NCBI GenBank assembly: GCA_947463385.1
Contig: CANHSL010000010.1
Span: forward strand, 1 to 47,359
Direction: 5' to 3'
DNA length: 47,359 nt
Source of the DNA: Flavobacteriales bacterium
Lineage (GTDB): Bacteria; Bacteroidota; Bacteroidia; Flavobacteriales_D; Crocinitomicaceae
Shown: piece after piece, positions 26,227-33,408 of the stretch
Position numbering within the stretch: position 1 is the stretch's first letter
Layout: each line of letters begins with the position of its first letter
Program-made: the position numbers and the translations under genes
The notes under the pieces: generated by a model
The model's input: the letters and a program-made list of their open reading frames with translations, nothing else
What the model was told of the DNA's origin: nothing
Databases searched by the model: none

Positions 26227-26937
26227 ATGTCAAACAGCATCGTCATAATTCCAACATACAACGAGCGTGAAAACGTTCAATTAATGACGGACGCGGTATT
26301 GGCGCTGGAAGAGCCTTTTGATATTTTATTTGTAGACGACAATTCTCCGGATGGAACAGCGGGAATTATAGCAAGCATTATATCAACTCACCCCGGGCGT
26401 GTACACGTGATTAATCGCCCCGGAAAATTAGGGTTAGGAACAGCATACATCACCGGTTTCAAATGGGCAATTTCCAAGGATTATGCTTATATTTTCGAGA
26501 TGGATTGTGATTTCTCGCACGATCCCGCTGATTTAATTCGACTTAAAAAAGCGTGTGTTGATGGCGCAGAACTGGCAATCGGTTCTCGGTATTGTAAGGG
26601 GGGTAAGATAGAAAACTGGCCTTTCAGTAGGTGGTTGTTATCATATTTCGCAAACCTATACGTACGTCTCGTCTTGTGGATTGGTGTACATGACTCTACC
26701 GCCGGATTTAAATGCTATACGAACAAAGCGCTTCGATCAATTAACTTAGATATCATTCATTTTAAAGGGTATGCCTTTCAAATATGCATGAAGTATGCTG
26801 TGCGAAAACATCGCTTGAAAATCACCGAAGTACCCATAACGTTTAAAGACCGCATATACGGGGAATCCAAAATGAGTACCGGTATTTTTAAAGAGGCCTT
26901 AATCGGCGTTTGGAAAATGAGAACCATGAAATTATGA
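26227..26937 (+). CDS. Polyprenol monophosphomannose synthase-like GT2 glycosyltransferase
   Basis: The protein has 236 residues from the ATG at 26227; an open frame upstream is non-homologous. It is a family 2 glycosyltransferase of the DPM1 type: 'IVIIPTYNERENV' at the N-terminus, 'ILFVDDNSPDGT', the acidic 'FEMDCDFSHDP' (metal/nucleotide-sugar site), then 'GSRYCKGG' and 'DSTAGFKCY'. There is no C-terminal transmembrane pair, as in short DPM1-like enzymes. It probably transfers mannose (or a related sugar) from a GDP-sugar to a polyprenyl phosphate on the cytoplasmic face of the membrane. TAATTTCG (26202-26209) lies 17 nt upstream. It overlaps pyrC by ATGA. Confidence 0.88.
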   Translation: MSNSIVIIPTYNERENVQLMTDAVLALEEPFDILFVDDNSPDGTAGIIASIISTHPGRVHVINRPGKLGLGTAYITGFKWAISKDYAYIFEMDCDFSHDPADLIRLKKACVDGAELAIGSRYCKGGKIENWPFSRWLLSYFANLYVRLVLWIGVHDSTAGFKCYTNKALRSINLDIIHFKGYAFQICMKYAVRKHRLKITEVPITFKDRIYGESKMSTGIFKEALIGVWKMRTMKL

Positions 26938-28271
26938 GTCGGATAATTCTAAGAAATGCACAGATTGTTAACGAAGGCCGCAGGTATTTTGCTGATTTAA
27001 GCATTCGGGATGAAATCATAGAGTCTATAGACGGGCAAATTGACCTACCTTACGATCAGGAAATTGATTTAAACGGAAACCTGTTGATTCCAGGATGCAT
27101 TGACGATCAAGTGCACTTCAGAGAGCCTGGTCTTACCCACAAAGCCGATATTTTTTCTGAATCTCGTGCGGCGGTTGCCGGAGGAATCACATCCTTCATG
27201 GAAATGCCAAACACGGTGCCTAACGCCTTAACTCAGGCCCTTTTGGAAGATAAATACGCCATAGCAGCGGAAAGATCCATTGGAAATTATTCCTTTTTCA
27301 TGGGCGTTTCAAACGATAATTACGATGAGGTGATGCGTACCAATTCGGAAAAGGTATGCGGAATTAAAATCTTTATGGGGTCCTCCACGGGCAATATGTT
27401 GGTGGATAATTACAATACCTTGGAGCATGTGTTTGCAAATGCGCCAACGCTAATCGCTACGCATTGCGAAGATGAGACCACCATAAAGAATAACCTTGCC
27501 AGAGCAAAAGAATCTTTTGGATTGGAAATTCCGATTGAAATGCACCCCCTTATTCGCAGTGAAGAAGCGTGTTACCTCTCGTCCTCTTTTGCGGTTGAAC
27601 TCGCAAAAAAAACCGGGGCTAGGCTGCATGTATTGCATATTTCAACGGCAAAAGAAACGGGGCTTTTCACCAATACCCAACCCTTAAAAGAAAAGAAAAT
27701 TACAGCAGAAGCATGTGTTCATCATTTATGGTTTAGTGATGAAGATTACGCCATGAAAGGCAATCTAATCAAATGGAATCCTGCTGTAAAAACACGTGTG
27801 GATCGAGAAATGATTTGGAGCGCCGTACTTGATAATAGAATCGATGTAATTGCTACTGATCATGCACCGCATACCCTAGATGAAAAGGGTCAGAACTACC
27901 TTAACGCGCCATCGGGTGGTCCACTCGTTCAACATGCGTTACTTGCCATGCTTGAGAAATCCATTCAAGGAGTAATCACAATAGAGCGCATTGTAGAAAA
28001 AATGGCCCATGCGCCGGCAGATTTATTTCGCATTAATAATCGTGGCTATATCAAAGAAGGATACTTTGCTGATTTGGTGGAAATTAATCCAACGCATAAA
28101 ACAGCTGTAAACAGAAACAACCTGTTATATAAATGTGGTTGGTCGCCTTTTGAGGGAATCACGTTCAACCATGAAGTACGCCGTACCTTTGTTAATGGTC
28201 GTTTAGTCTATGAAGACGGTAAAATTATTGAGGGTAGCAACGGGAAACGCCTTGTGTTTAATCGATTATGA
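26934..28271 (+). CDS. pyrC: Dihydroorotase (Bacteroidota type)
   Basis: This 445-residue amidohydrolase catalyses the third step of pyrimidine synthesis (carbamoyl-aspartate to dihydroorotate). The ATG at 26934 is chosen from the ATGA overlap with the previous gene. Visible features are PGCIDDQVHFREPG (55-66), GIKIFMG with Lys145 as a candidate carboxylated lysine, His177 in HCED, His235 in LHVLHIST, and Asp309 in TDHAPHT. The first histidine of the usual DxHxH metal motif is glutamine here (Gln59). I believe this is shared with other Bacteroidota dihydroorotases, so loss of function is not implied. A DUF4296 lipoprotein gene follows, again with ATGA overlap. Confidence 0.92.
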   Translation: MSRIILRNAQIVNEGRRYFADLSIRDEIIESIDGQIDLPYDQEIDLNGNLLIPGCIDDQVHFREPGLTHKADIFSESRAAVAGGITSFMEMPNTVPNALTQALLEDKYAIAAERSIGNYSFFMGVSNDNYDEVMRTNSEKVCGIKIFMGSSTGNMLVDNYNTLEHVFANAPTLIATHCEDETTIKNNLARAKESFGLEIPIEMHPLIRSEEACYLSSSFAVELAKKTGARLHVLHISTAKETGLFTNTQPLKEKKITAEACVHHLWFSDEDYAMKGNLIKWNPAVKTRVDREMIWSAVLDNRIDVIATDHAPHTLDEKGQNYLNAPSGGPLVQHALLAMLEKSIQGVITIERIVEKMAHAPADLFRINNRGYIKEGYFADLVEINPTHKTAVNRNNLLYKCGWSPFEGITFNHEVRRTFVNGRLVYEDGKIIEGSNGKRLVFNRL

Positions 28272-28597
28272 GACTAGCCCTAAGTATATTTTGCTTTTTC
28301 ATGTTATTCGCTTGTCAATCCACGAGTAATCAAACCCAAGTGATTGCGGAAAACAAAATGATTGAAATTATGGCTGATGTCTACGTATTAGAAATGCATT
28401 ATCAAAAAACCTATGGGGCGCCCACACAATATAAGAAACACTTGGACCGGGCATTAAAAACCCTATTTGCATCCCACGGAATTAGCCGTGCTTCCTATGA
28501 GAAAAGTTTTACTTTTTATGCCTCTAAACACGAGCAGTTTATTCATATGAATGAAGAGGTGATTCAACGATATAATGCGGTTTTACTCGAAAAATAA
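28268..28597 (+). CDS. DUF4296 lipoprotein
   Basis: This 109-residue protein has a lipobox at Cys16 (MLFAC). The helical domain (about 28-105) fits DUF4296: 'KMIEIMADVYVLEMHYQK', then 'FASHGISRASYEKSFTFYASK', then a final helix 'NEEVIQRYNAVLLEK'. In flavobacteria this family commonly sits beside dihydroorotase and a DPM1-like transferase, as here (recalled, not checked). The function is unknown. It starts in ATGA overlap with pyrC, and its last 15 bp overlap the convergent helical-repeat gene. Confidence 0.8.
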   Translation: MRLALSIFCFFMLFACQSTSNQTQVIAENKMIEIMADVYVLEMHYQKTYGAPTQYKKHLDRALKTLFASHGISRASYEKSFTFYASKHEQFIHMNEEVIQRYNAVLLEK

Positions 28598-29131
28598 ATC
28601 GTGATCTTCTTGCATTTTCAATTGTTCAAGATGTTGAACTAAGCTAAAAATTAACTGTTGTTTTTGTGCCCCTTCATCCACTTGTTTCTTCACATATTCC
28701 TTTAATATAAGTTCTGATTCAAGCAATTGTTGCTCTTGAAAAGGACCTTCCATGTTCTCAATTAATGTCAAACACTCTAAGGTTCCTAGATAATCCAACT
28801 GCACGGCCAACTGAACAAAACGCTCCAATTCTGCACTAAAATCCAATCGAGTGTTCCAAAGAATATTTACAATTTGTGCATTAACCTGGGTGAATTCAGG
28901 CATTGAAAGCAGGGCAATCCACGCTTCCTTTGCGCCTTTAATAGTAATGGAGGACAGCAATTCATACAGTGCTTTTTTATGCGGCAATTCGGTATGTGTT
29001 AAATAGCACCTAAATAATTCGGGTAATTGAGTGGGTTTTCCTTTTTCTTCAATTAATTCCACACCATTTAATACCGTTTCCAAGTCGGCAGATTGCAGCA
29101 TTTCCAGTGGGGTGAGTTTACGCGTTGACAT
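28583..29131 (-). CDS. Helical-repeat-like hypothetical protein (182 aa)
   Basis: I do not recognise a named family. The 182 residues are almost all alpha-helical, in roughly 35-40-residue units resembling HEAT-like pairs ('KKALYELLSSITIKGAKEAW', 'NAQIVNILWNTRLDFSAELE', 'LDYLGTLECLTLIENME'). There is no signal peptide, so it is probably cytoplasmic. It overlaps rsmA by 14 bp and is the last gene of a four-gene operon (unknown TM protein, DUF4286, rsmA, this gene). It may be an interaction scaffold; that is inference. Confidence 0.68.
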   Translation of the reverse strand: MSTRKLTPLEMLQSADLETVLNGVELIEEKGKPTQLPELFRCYLTHTELPHKKALYELLSSITIKGAKEAWIALLSMPEFTQVNAQIVNILWNTRLDFSAELERFVQLAVQLDYLGTLECLTLIENMEGPFQEQQLLESELILKEYVKKQVDEGAQKQQLIFSLVQHLEQLKMQEDHDLFFE

Positions 29132-29897
29132 AGGGTTGAATTAAATTTGTTAATTGAATAAAAGATTCTACGTTGAGTTGCTCGGGACGTCGTGATTCAA
29201 ACTCCTCCGTTAATATTGCGTTGGGAAAAACGGCCCTGATTGAGTTTCGTAAGGTTTTTCGACGTTGGTTAAATGCCGCTTTTACTACCTTAACAAACAG
29301 CTTCTCATCGCAGCCTAATACGGTTCGGTTGTTTCTTACGCAGCGAATTACGCCAGATTTTACTTTTGGTGGGGGGTAAAAAGACCCTGGTTCTACGGTA
29401 AACAAATAACTTACCTCATAGTATGCTTGCATCAATACGCTTAATATGCCGTATTCTTTACTTCCTGGGGGCTCTGCAATTCGTCGCGCTACCTCTTTTT
29501 GAAACATGCCGAGAATGATCGGGATTTGATGTTTTGATTCCAGGCATTTAAATAAAATTTGAGAAGAAATATTATATGGAAAATTACCTACCACACAGAA
29601 CTGATCTTCTTGAAAGTACTCACTAAAGTTTGCCTCTAAGAAATCTTGACTATATACCTTATTGAATTCAGGATGTGCTTTTTTTAGATACAGGATTGAT
29701 TCTAAATCTACTTCAAATGCGCAAAAATCCAAGTCTGTTCGCTTGAGGAAAAAATCAGTAATCGCGCCCTTGCCTGGACCAATCTCAACCACTTTCATCG
29801 GCGTGTCAAATACCGGCAATGCCTCCGTGATTTTCTCACAAATGGCCGTATTTATTAAAAAATGTTGCCCTAAGTGCTTTTTTGCTTTAACATTCAT
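29118..29897 (-). CDS. rsmA: 16S rRNA (adenine1518-N6/adenine1519-N6)-dimethyltransferase
   Basis: This 259-residue SAM-dependent enzyme (KsgA) dimethylates two adjacent adenines in the 3' terminal hairpin of 16S rRNA late in 30S assembly. The N-terminus 'KKHLGQHFL' is the family signature. SAM motif I is VEIGPGKG (37-44) and the catalytic NFPY is at 105-108. 'EPGSFYPPPKVKSGV' and 'AFNQRRKTLRN' follow in the C-terminal half. Length is normal. The start overlaps the DUF4286 gene by 4 bp (ATGA) and the end overlaps the helical-repeat gene. Confidence 0.97.
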   Translation of the reverse strand: MNVKAKKHLGQHFLINTAICEKITEALPVFDTPMKVVEIGPGKGAITDFFLKRTDLDFCAFEVDLESILYLKKAHPEFNKVYSQDFLEANFSEYFQEDQFCVVGNFPYNISSQILFKCLESKHQIPIILGMFQKEVARRIAEPPGSKEYGILSVLMQAYYEVSYLFTVEPGSFYPPPKVKSGVIRCVRNNRTVLGCDEKLFVKVVKAAFNQRRKTLRNSIRAVFPNAILTEEFESRRPEQLNVESFIQLTNLIQPYVNA

Positions 29898-30205
29898 GGG
29901 TTGAGTTCCGAGATTAAGTCCATGGTGGTTCTAAAGGCCACGAATTTACCTTCGTAACGCGTGGAATGTTCCATCTGTAAGGTTAACGCGTGGGTAGAAA
30001 GATACTGTTCAAAATCCTGTTTACTGATCGCCCAATAAAGCACGGAAAACGTACATTCACCAGCTTCGTTACCATGTACTTTAGAAAGTACGCATTTGGT
30101 AAAACACTTGGTTTGAAGGACGGCTGGAATATGAACGTTTTGCATCCAATGAACCCAATCGGTTTCAATGGATGGGTCAATACTCACGGTTACATTATAC
30201 AACAT
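29894..30205 (-). CDS. DUF4286 family protein
   Basis: This 103-residue cytoplasmic protein reads like a small ferredoxin-like dimeric alpha/beta-barrel domain: 'YNVTVSIDPSIETDWVHWM', 'HIPAVLQT', 'CTFSVLYWAISKQDFEQYLS', and 'LQMEHSTRYEGKFVAFRT'. These match DUF4286, which I recall as commonly adjacent to ksgA/rsmA in flavobacteria. The biochemical role is unknown. It lies 2 bp after the unknown TM protein and overlaps rsmA by 4 bp. Confidence 0.82.
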   Translation of the reverse strand: MLYNVTVSIDPSIETDWVHWMQNVHIPAVLQTKCFTKCVLSKVHGNEAGECTFSVLYWAISKQDFEQYLSTHALTLQMEHSTRYEGKFVAFRTTMDLISELNP

Positions 30206-30207
30206 AA

Positions 30208-31614
30208 TTACGGATTCAATTTAAAACATTGGTATGGATTGGTAAATGAGAACTCTTCTCCCCAATCTCCGCGAAACACAACGGCAAAGGATAAACCTCC
30301 GCTAAAGGTATACACCTGCTGCATTGCTTGGTCGAAATTATAGTCCCACACATTAAAGGGGATTTTATTCGAACCGGCAAACTGTTTTCCTGGCAGAATA
30401 AGAATTTTTGCGCCTTTTGTTAGCTTAAATGTTTGTGTCGTTCCTGATCGAACCAAGCGGCTGTAAACGGGCGAACCGGTAAGGTCGTTAAAGGCAATTA
30501 AAAGCACATCATAAGCCGAGGAATTTTTACACTTTATGCTTGATTTTCCGTTAAATTCAGTGAGCGAAGCGGTGCCCTCCATGGTGTTTTCGGTGGTGCT
30601 GTCCCCAAGCGGTGTTGGATTATAGTAAAAATCGTTTAATGCATTGGTTAATGAACTATATAGCGCTTCTGCCTTTTTATTCACAAACGCTTGCCGGATT
30701 TGATAGCTAAGCCCTCCGGAACTTGAACTTAACGAAACGGTTGATCTAATTGGTTTTTCATTTCTTAAGGTGGTATCAATGTATATTCGTTCCCGTGGTG
30801 TAAAATAAATTAATGATGAATTCGGCGGAACGGCTAATACCGCATCTTCGACTGAAAACACCCAATTAAATAGAAAAAAGAAGGAAAGGATTCCCATTAC
30901 ACCAAGCGCTAGGCGAACCTTTAATGACCTGCTTATTTTAAGCTTCTTTGGTTCTTTTTTTTGAATGTTTAACTGGCCCTTTTGAAAACCATGCCACGCT
31001 TCATTAACGGAATGTTTTACCGCCTCCGGCAAATCTATGGACCTTAACTTAGACAGGATAAATCCTGCAGAAACAGCTGAGCAATGCGTATTCTGAATCA
31101 AGCGAAGCGCTTGTTCGATGAATTGAATACGTAAGACTTCCCATTCTTTTGGGAACATACTGTAAGCTGATATTTTTTCTGGAGAGAGAAATGCATGAAT
31201 TACTTGGTTAAATGACTCAACAGAGGTGACATTTAAAGAAAGTTCTAGGTTGTTTTGCCGCGCAACTTGACTTGAAATATATGGCAATGTGGCTTTAACT
31301 GCAGCAGCATCCACCACACAAAAATAACTCATGTAAGCTGTTAAGGCATCCCAAAAGTCATCTTCCCGCGGTTCGAATTCCGGTAAAAAATGTCCGGTAT
31401 AGCGTTTAAAATCGGGCAACAATGCGTTTTTAAGAAGCATCGAAGAATCTTTAAACCGGGTGATAACTTTGCCTTGTAAAAAGGATAACAAGGTTGAATT
31501 CGATTCAATCCACGCGTTAAAAAGTGCCGTTTGTTCAGATTGAATCTGCTCAAAACCAATCACTTCATCCAGTGTACTCAAAGATTTCCGTTCAGACTGA
31601 GTATAAAAACGCAT
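30208..31614 (-). CDS. Unknown single-TM protein (468 aa), cytoplasmic helical half and extracytoplasmic beta-rich half
   Basis: I do not recognise this protein. The ATG at 31614 is preferred over a TTG two codons upstream because it follows the -7 box. Residues about 1-225 are soluble and helical. Residues about 226-238 are very basic (KKEPKKLKISRSLKVR), followed by one transmembrane helix (LALGVMGILSFFFLFNWVF, about 239-257). About 258-468 is beta-rich and contains a Ser-rich stretch ('STVSLSSSSGGLSYQ'). By the positive-inside rule the N-terminal half is cytoplasmic. This layout resembles anti-sigma-factor or transmembrane signalling proteins, but no anti-sigma or kinase motif is visible. 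It is first in an operon with DUF4286 and rsmA. Confidence 0.62.
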   Translation of the reverse strand: MRFYTQSERKSLSTLDEVIGFEQIQSEQTALFNAWIESNSTLLSFLQGKVITRFKDSSMLLKNALLPDFKRYTGHFLPEFEPREDDFWDALTAYMSYFCVVDAAAVKATLPYISSQVARQNNLELSLNVTSVESFNQVIHAFLSPEKISAYSMFPKEWEVLRIQFIEQALRLIQNTHCSAVSAGFILSKLRSIDLPEAVKHSVNEAWHGFQKGQLNIQKKEPKKLKISRSLKVRLALGVMGILSFFFLFNWVFSVEDAVLAVPPNSSLIYFTPRERIYIDTTLRNEKPIRSTVSLSSSSGGLSYQIRQAFVNKKAEALYSSLTNALNDFYYNPTPLGDSTTENTMEGTASLTEFNGKSSIKCKNSSAYDVLLIAFNDLTGSPVYSRLVRSGTTQTFKLTKGAKILILPGKQFAGSNKIPFNVWDYNFDQAMQQVYTFSGGLSFAVVFRGDWGEEFSFTNPYQCFKLNP

Positions 31615-31617
31615 GGT

Positions 31618-31625
31618 CAAAGGTA
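31618..31625 (-). promoter_or_regulatory. -7 box (TACCTTTG) 3 nt before the ATG of the unknown TM protein
   Basis: Minus strand: TACCTTTG-ACC-ATG. It lies back to back with the plus-strand box at 31653-31660 in a 69-bp divergent region. No clear -33 element is visible. Confidence 0.45.
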
Positions 31626-31652
31626 CTGATTTTTAATTCCATGTCTTTTTGT

Positions 31653-31660
31653 TATCTTTG
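31653..31660 (+). promoter_or_regulatory. -7 box (TATCTTTG) of the T9SS protein gene at 31684
   Basis: This perfect TAnnTTTG match lies 23 nt upstream of the ATG, with an A-rich leader (AACGATCAACT). A -33 TTTG is not obvious. Confidence 0.5.
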
Positions 31661-31683
31661 ATTAAATTCTTAAACGATCAACT

Positions 31684-32427
31684 ATGAAAAAACTGTTACT
31701 TTCTTTTGCTGCAATCGGACTTATAGCATTGTCGGTTGACGCACAATCATGTACCCCAGGTGCAAATTATGTGGATTCTACATACGGTGTATGGCCTGAT
31801 ACCACACAAAATTTTCCTCCAGCAGCGGCAAACGTTGCGTATTCTACAGACTTGAACTTTAAAGTGCCCGCAACGGTATCAGCTGAATTAGATGCCTCAG
31901 GACAATTTGTTGGTTCACCAATTCAAGGATTTACAGTAACCGGCGTTTTAGGATTGCCAAGTGGTTACAACTATGCGTGTAACATCGCAAGCTGTACCTA
32001 TGCGGGTGGAGCTAATGGATGCGCCAATGTATACGGAACTACAGCGAATACAGGAACGTATCCGATTACGATTGAAGTAGATGCAACGGTAATGGTTACC
32101 TTAATCCCTGGTTTGCCAGCTACACCAGTTACACAAAGTGTTTCTTTTGGTGGATATAAAATCAATGTTGGTACTGCGGGATTGATTACATCCGTAGTAG
32201 AGCCCTTATCTATTTATCCTAATCCTTCAAACGGACAAGTTTCTATCAAAGGAATTGTTGCAGATGAACTTACCATTACAAACTTAAATGGCCAAGTGAT
32301 TTTGACTAAAAATGTATCTGGTCAAACACAAGCAACCCTTGATTTATCTTCACTAAACGCTGGCGTTTACTTTGTAAACACACTGGGCTCTTTAGGTAAA
32401 GAAACGATTCGATTTATTAAGAACTAA
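31684..32427 (+). CDS. Small secreted T9SS type A cargo protein
   Basis: This 247-residue protein has a clear signal peptide (MKKLLLSFAAIGLIALSVDAQ). Its beta-rich domain (about 22-165) is poor in charged residues and rich in Gly/Thr/Ala, with a four-cysteine segment (CNIASC ... GCANV). The final ~75 residues are a T9SS type A sorting domain (SIYPNPSNGQVSIKG ... LNAGVYFVNT ... IRFIKN). It is monocistronic, with its own -7 box and a strong palindromic terminator, a layout typical of a well-expressed secreted product. The N-terminal domain is not one I recognise. Confidence 0.85.
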   Translation: MKKLLLSFAAIGLIALSVDAQSCTPGANYVDSTYGVWPDTTQNFPPAAANVAYSTDLNFKVPATVSAELDASGQFVGSPIQGFTVTGVLGLPSGYNYACNIASCTYAGGANGCANVYGTTANTGTYPITIEVDATVMVTLIPGLPATPVTQSVSFGGYKINVGTAGLITSVVEPLSIYPNPSNGQVSIKGIVADELTITNLNGQVILTKNVSGQTQATLDLSSLNAGVYFVNTLGSLGKETIRFIKN

Positions 32428-32445
32428 GGTTCTAATACCACATTT

Positions 32446-32470
32446 AAAAGGCCGCAATTGCGGCCTTTTT
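32446..32470. terminator. Bidirectional intrinsic terminator
   Basis: A perfect palindrome (AAAAGGCCGCAA / TTGCGGCCTTTT, 32446-32469) forms a GGCCGC/GCGGCC stem around an AATT loop, followed by a long T-run on the plus strand and flanked by A's for the minus strand. It serves both the T9SS gene (+) and the Omp28-like gene (-). Confidence 0.92.
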
Positions 32471-32472
32471 TT

Positions 32473-33405
32473 TTATTCAATAGCTTGTTTTATCACCTGA
32501 TATATTTCCCATGTGGTTTTATCATAAACGTAAACCAAGACATGCATATTAGATGCATTGTGGGTTCCATTCAGTTGATTTGGAACAGCGAAACTATAAT
32601 TCACATAGTACTTATCCCCGATTAGATCAGCGCTAATAAGTGTGCGGCCAAACGGCGTATTATTCAAATTACCCCGATGGATATCGCGGTGGATGTAGGA
32701 TGAATTGTGTGAGTTGTCACTCATTTTTTGATCACCAACTAAGGAGTCTTCAACCAAACAAGCAACAATGCCTAATTCTGAAGATATTGTTTGATCTATT
32801 TTTTCTACTTCCACGTGCAAAAATGCGCCTTTCGTACTCGGGTAATAATTAAGGGCTGATTGTATATTAACTTTTAACTCATTTTGTGCTAGTACATTCG
32901 AAACCATTCCGGTCCATGCCCCTGGACTTTGGAAAATCACACCGCCGTTATTAATTCTTGACACGGTTCCACGTGGGTTTCCAACAAAGCCGCCATCATT
33001 AATCCCAAAATACTGTGCAATTGCCAAGCCATCTGTTGTAGTGAAATCTAAAGGGTATTCTGGAAGGGTTATCGTTTGAAAATCACCAATCCCGGTTGGA
33101 CCGGCATGAATGGACAAAGGAAAAACACGGCCCGGATTTGCTTCGTATAAGGCATGCGCAAGGTCAGCGGCGGCAGGACAATAAATACACTTATGCCCTG
33201 TGAAATCTTCTAACAGGATATTTCTATTCACATTCGTGTTTAGCGAAAATTGTGGCCACTCATTGGCTAGATAATCCGACCAATTACCGGGATACAGTGT
33301 GGTATCCAATCCATTCGTGGACCCTGGTGGATATGGATTAGTAACGTGATCGCAACTGTAGCTCACAATAAGTAGCGCCAAAAAACACCATAACAATCGA
33401 TTCAT
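32473..33405 (-). CDS. Omp28-related lipoprotein with thioredoxin-like CxxC
   Basis: This 310-residue protein has a lipoprotein-type signal with Cys18 (IVSYSC). From about residue 62 it matches the Omp28-like family, whose core is thioredoxin-like: 'ILLEDFTGHKCIYCPAAA' carries the Cys73-x-x-Cys76 pair, followed by 'FPLSIHAG', a cis-Pro-type 'GNPRGTVSRI' and a C-terminal beta-sandwich. It is likely at the outer membrane. It starts 3 bp after the DUF6029 gene, downstream of a TlpA-like thioredoxin, so the operon combines two thiol proteins with a predicted barrel. The bidirectional terminator at 32446-32470 follows it. Confidence 0.88.
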   Translation of the reverse strand: MNRLLWCFLALLIVSYSCDHVTNPYPPGSTNGLDTTLYPGNWSDYLANEWPQFSLNTNVNRNILLEDFTGHKCIYCPAAADLAHALYEANPGRVFPLSIHAGPTGIGDFQTITLPEYPLDFTTTDGLAIAQYFGINDGGFVGNPRGTVSRINNGGVIFQSPGAWTGMVSNVLAQNELKVNIQSALNYYPSTKGAFLHVEVEKIDQTISSELGIVACLVEDSLVGDQKMSDNSHNSSYIHRDIHRGNLNNTPFGRTLISADLIGDKYYVNYSFAVPNQLNGTHNASNMHVLVYVYDKTTWEIYQVIKQAIE

Positions 33406-33408
33406 TTC

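Noticed and set aside
24669-26261. Longer rseP frame starting at 26261
   Set aside because: The extra 63 residues precede the normal first helix, overlap the divergent glycosyltransferase start and lie upstream of the TATCTTTG box at 26097-26090; the ATG at 26072 fits the family.
30208-31614. Anti-sigma factor identity for the one-TM protein
   Set aside because: Layout alone suggests it, but no zinc-binding anti-sigma motif or neighbouring sigma-factor gene is visible.
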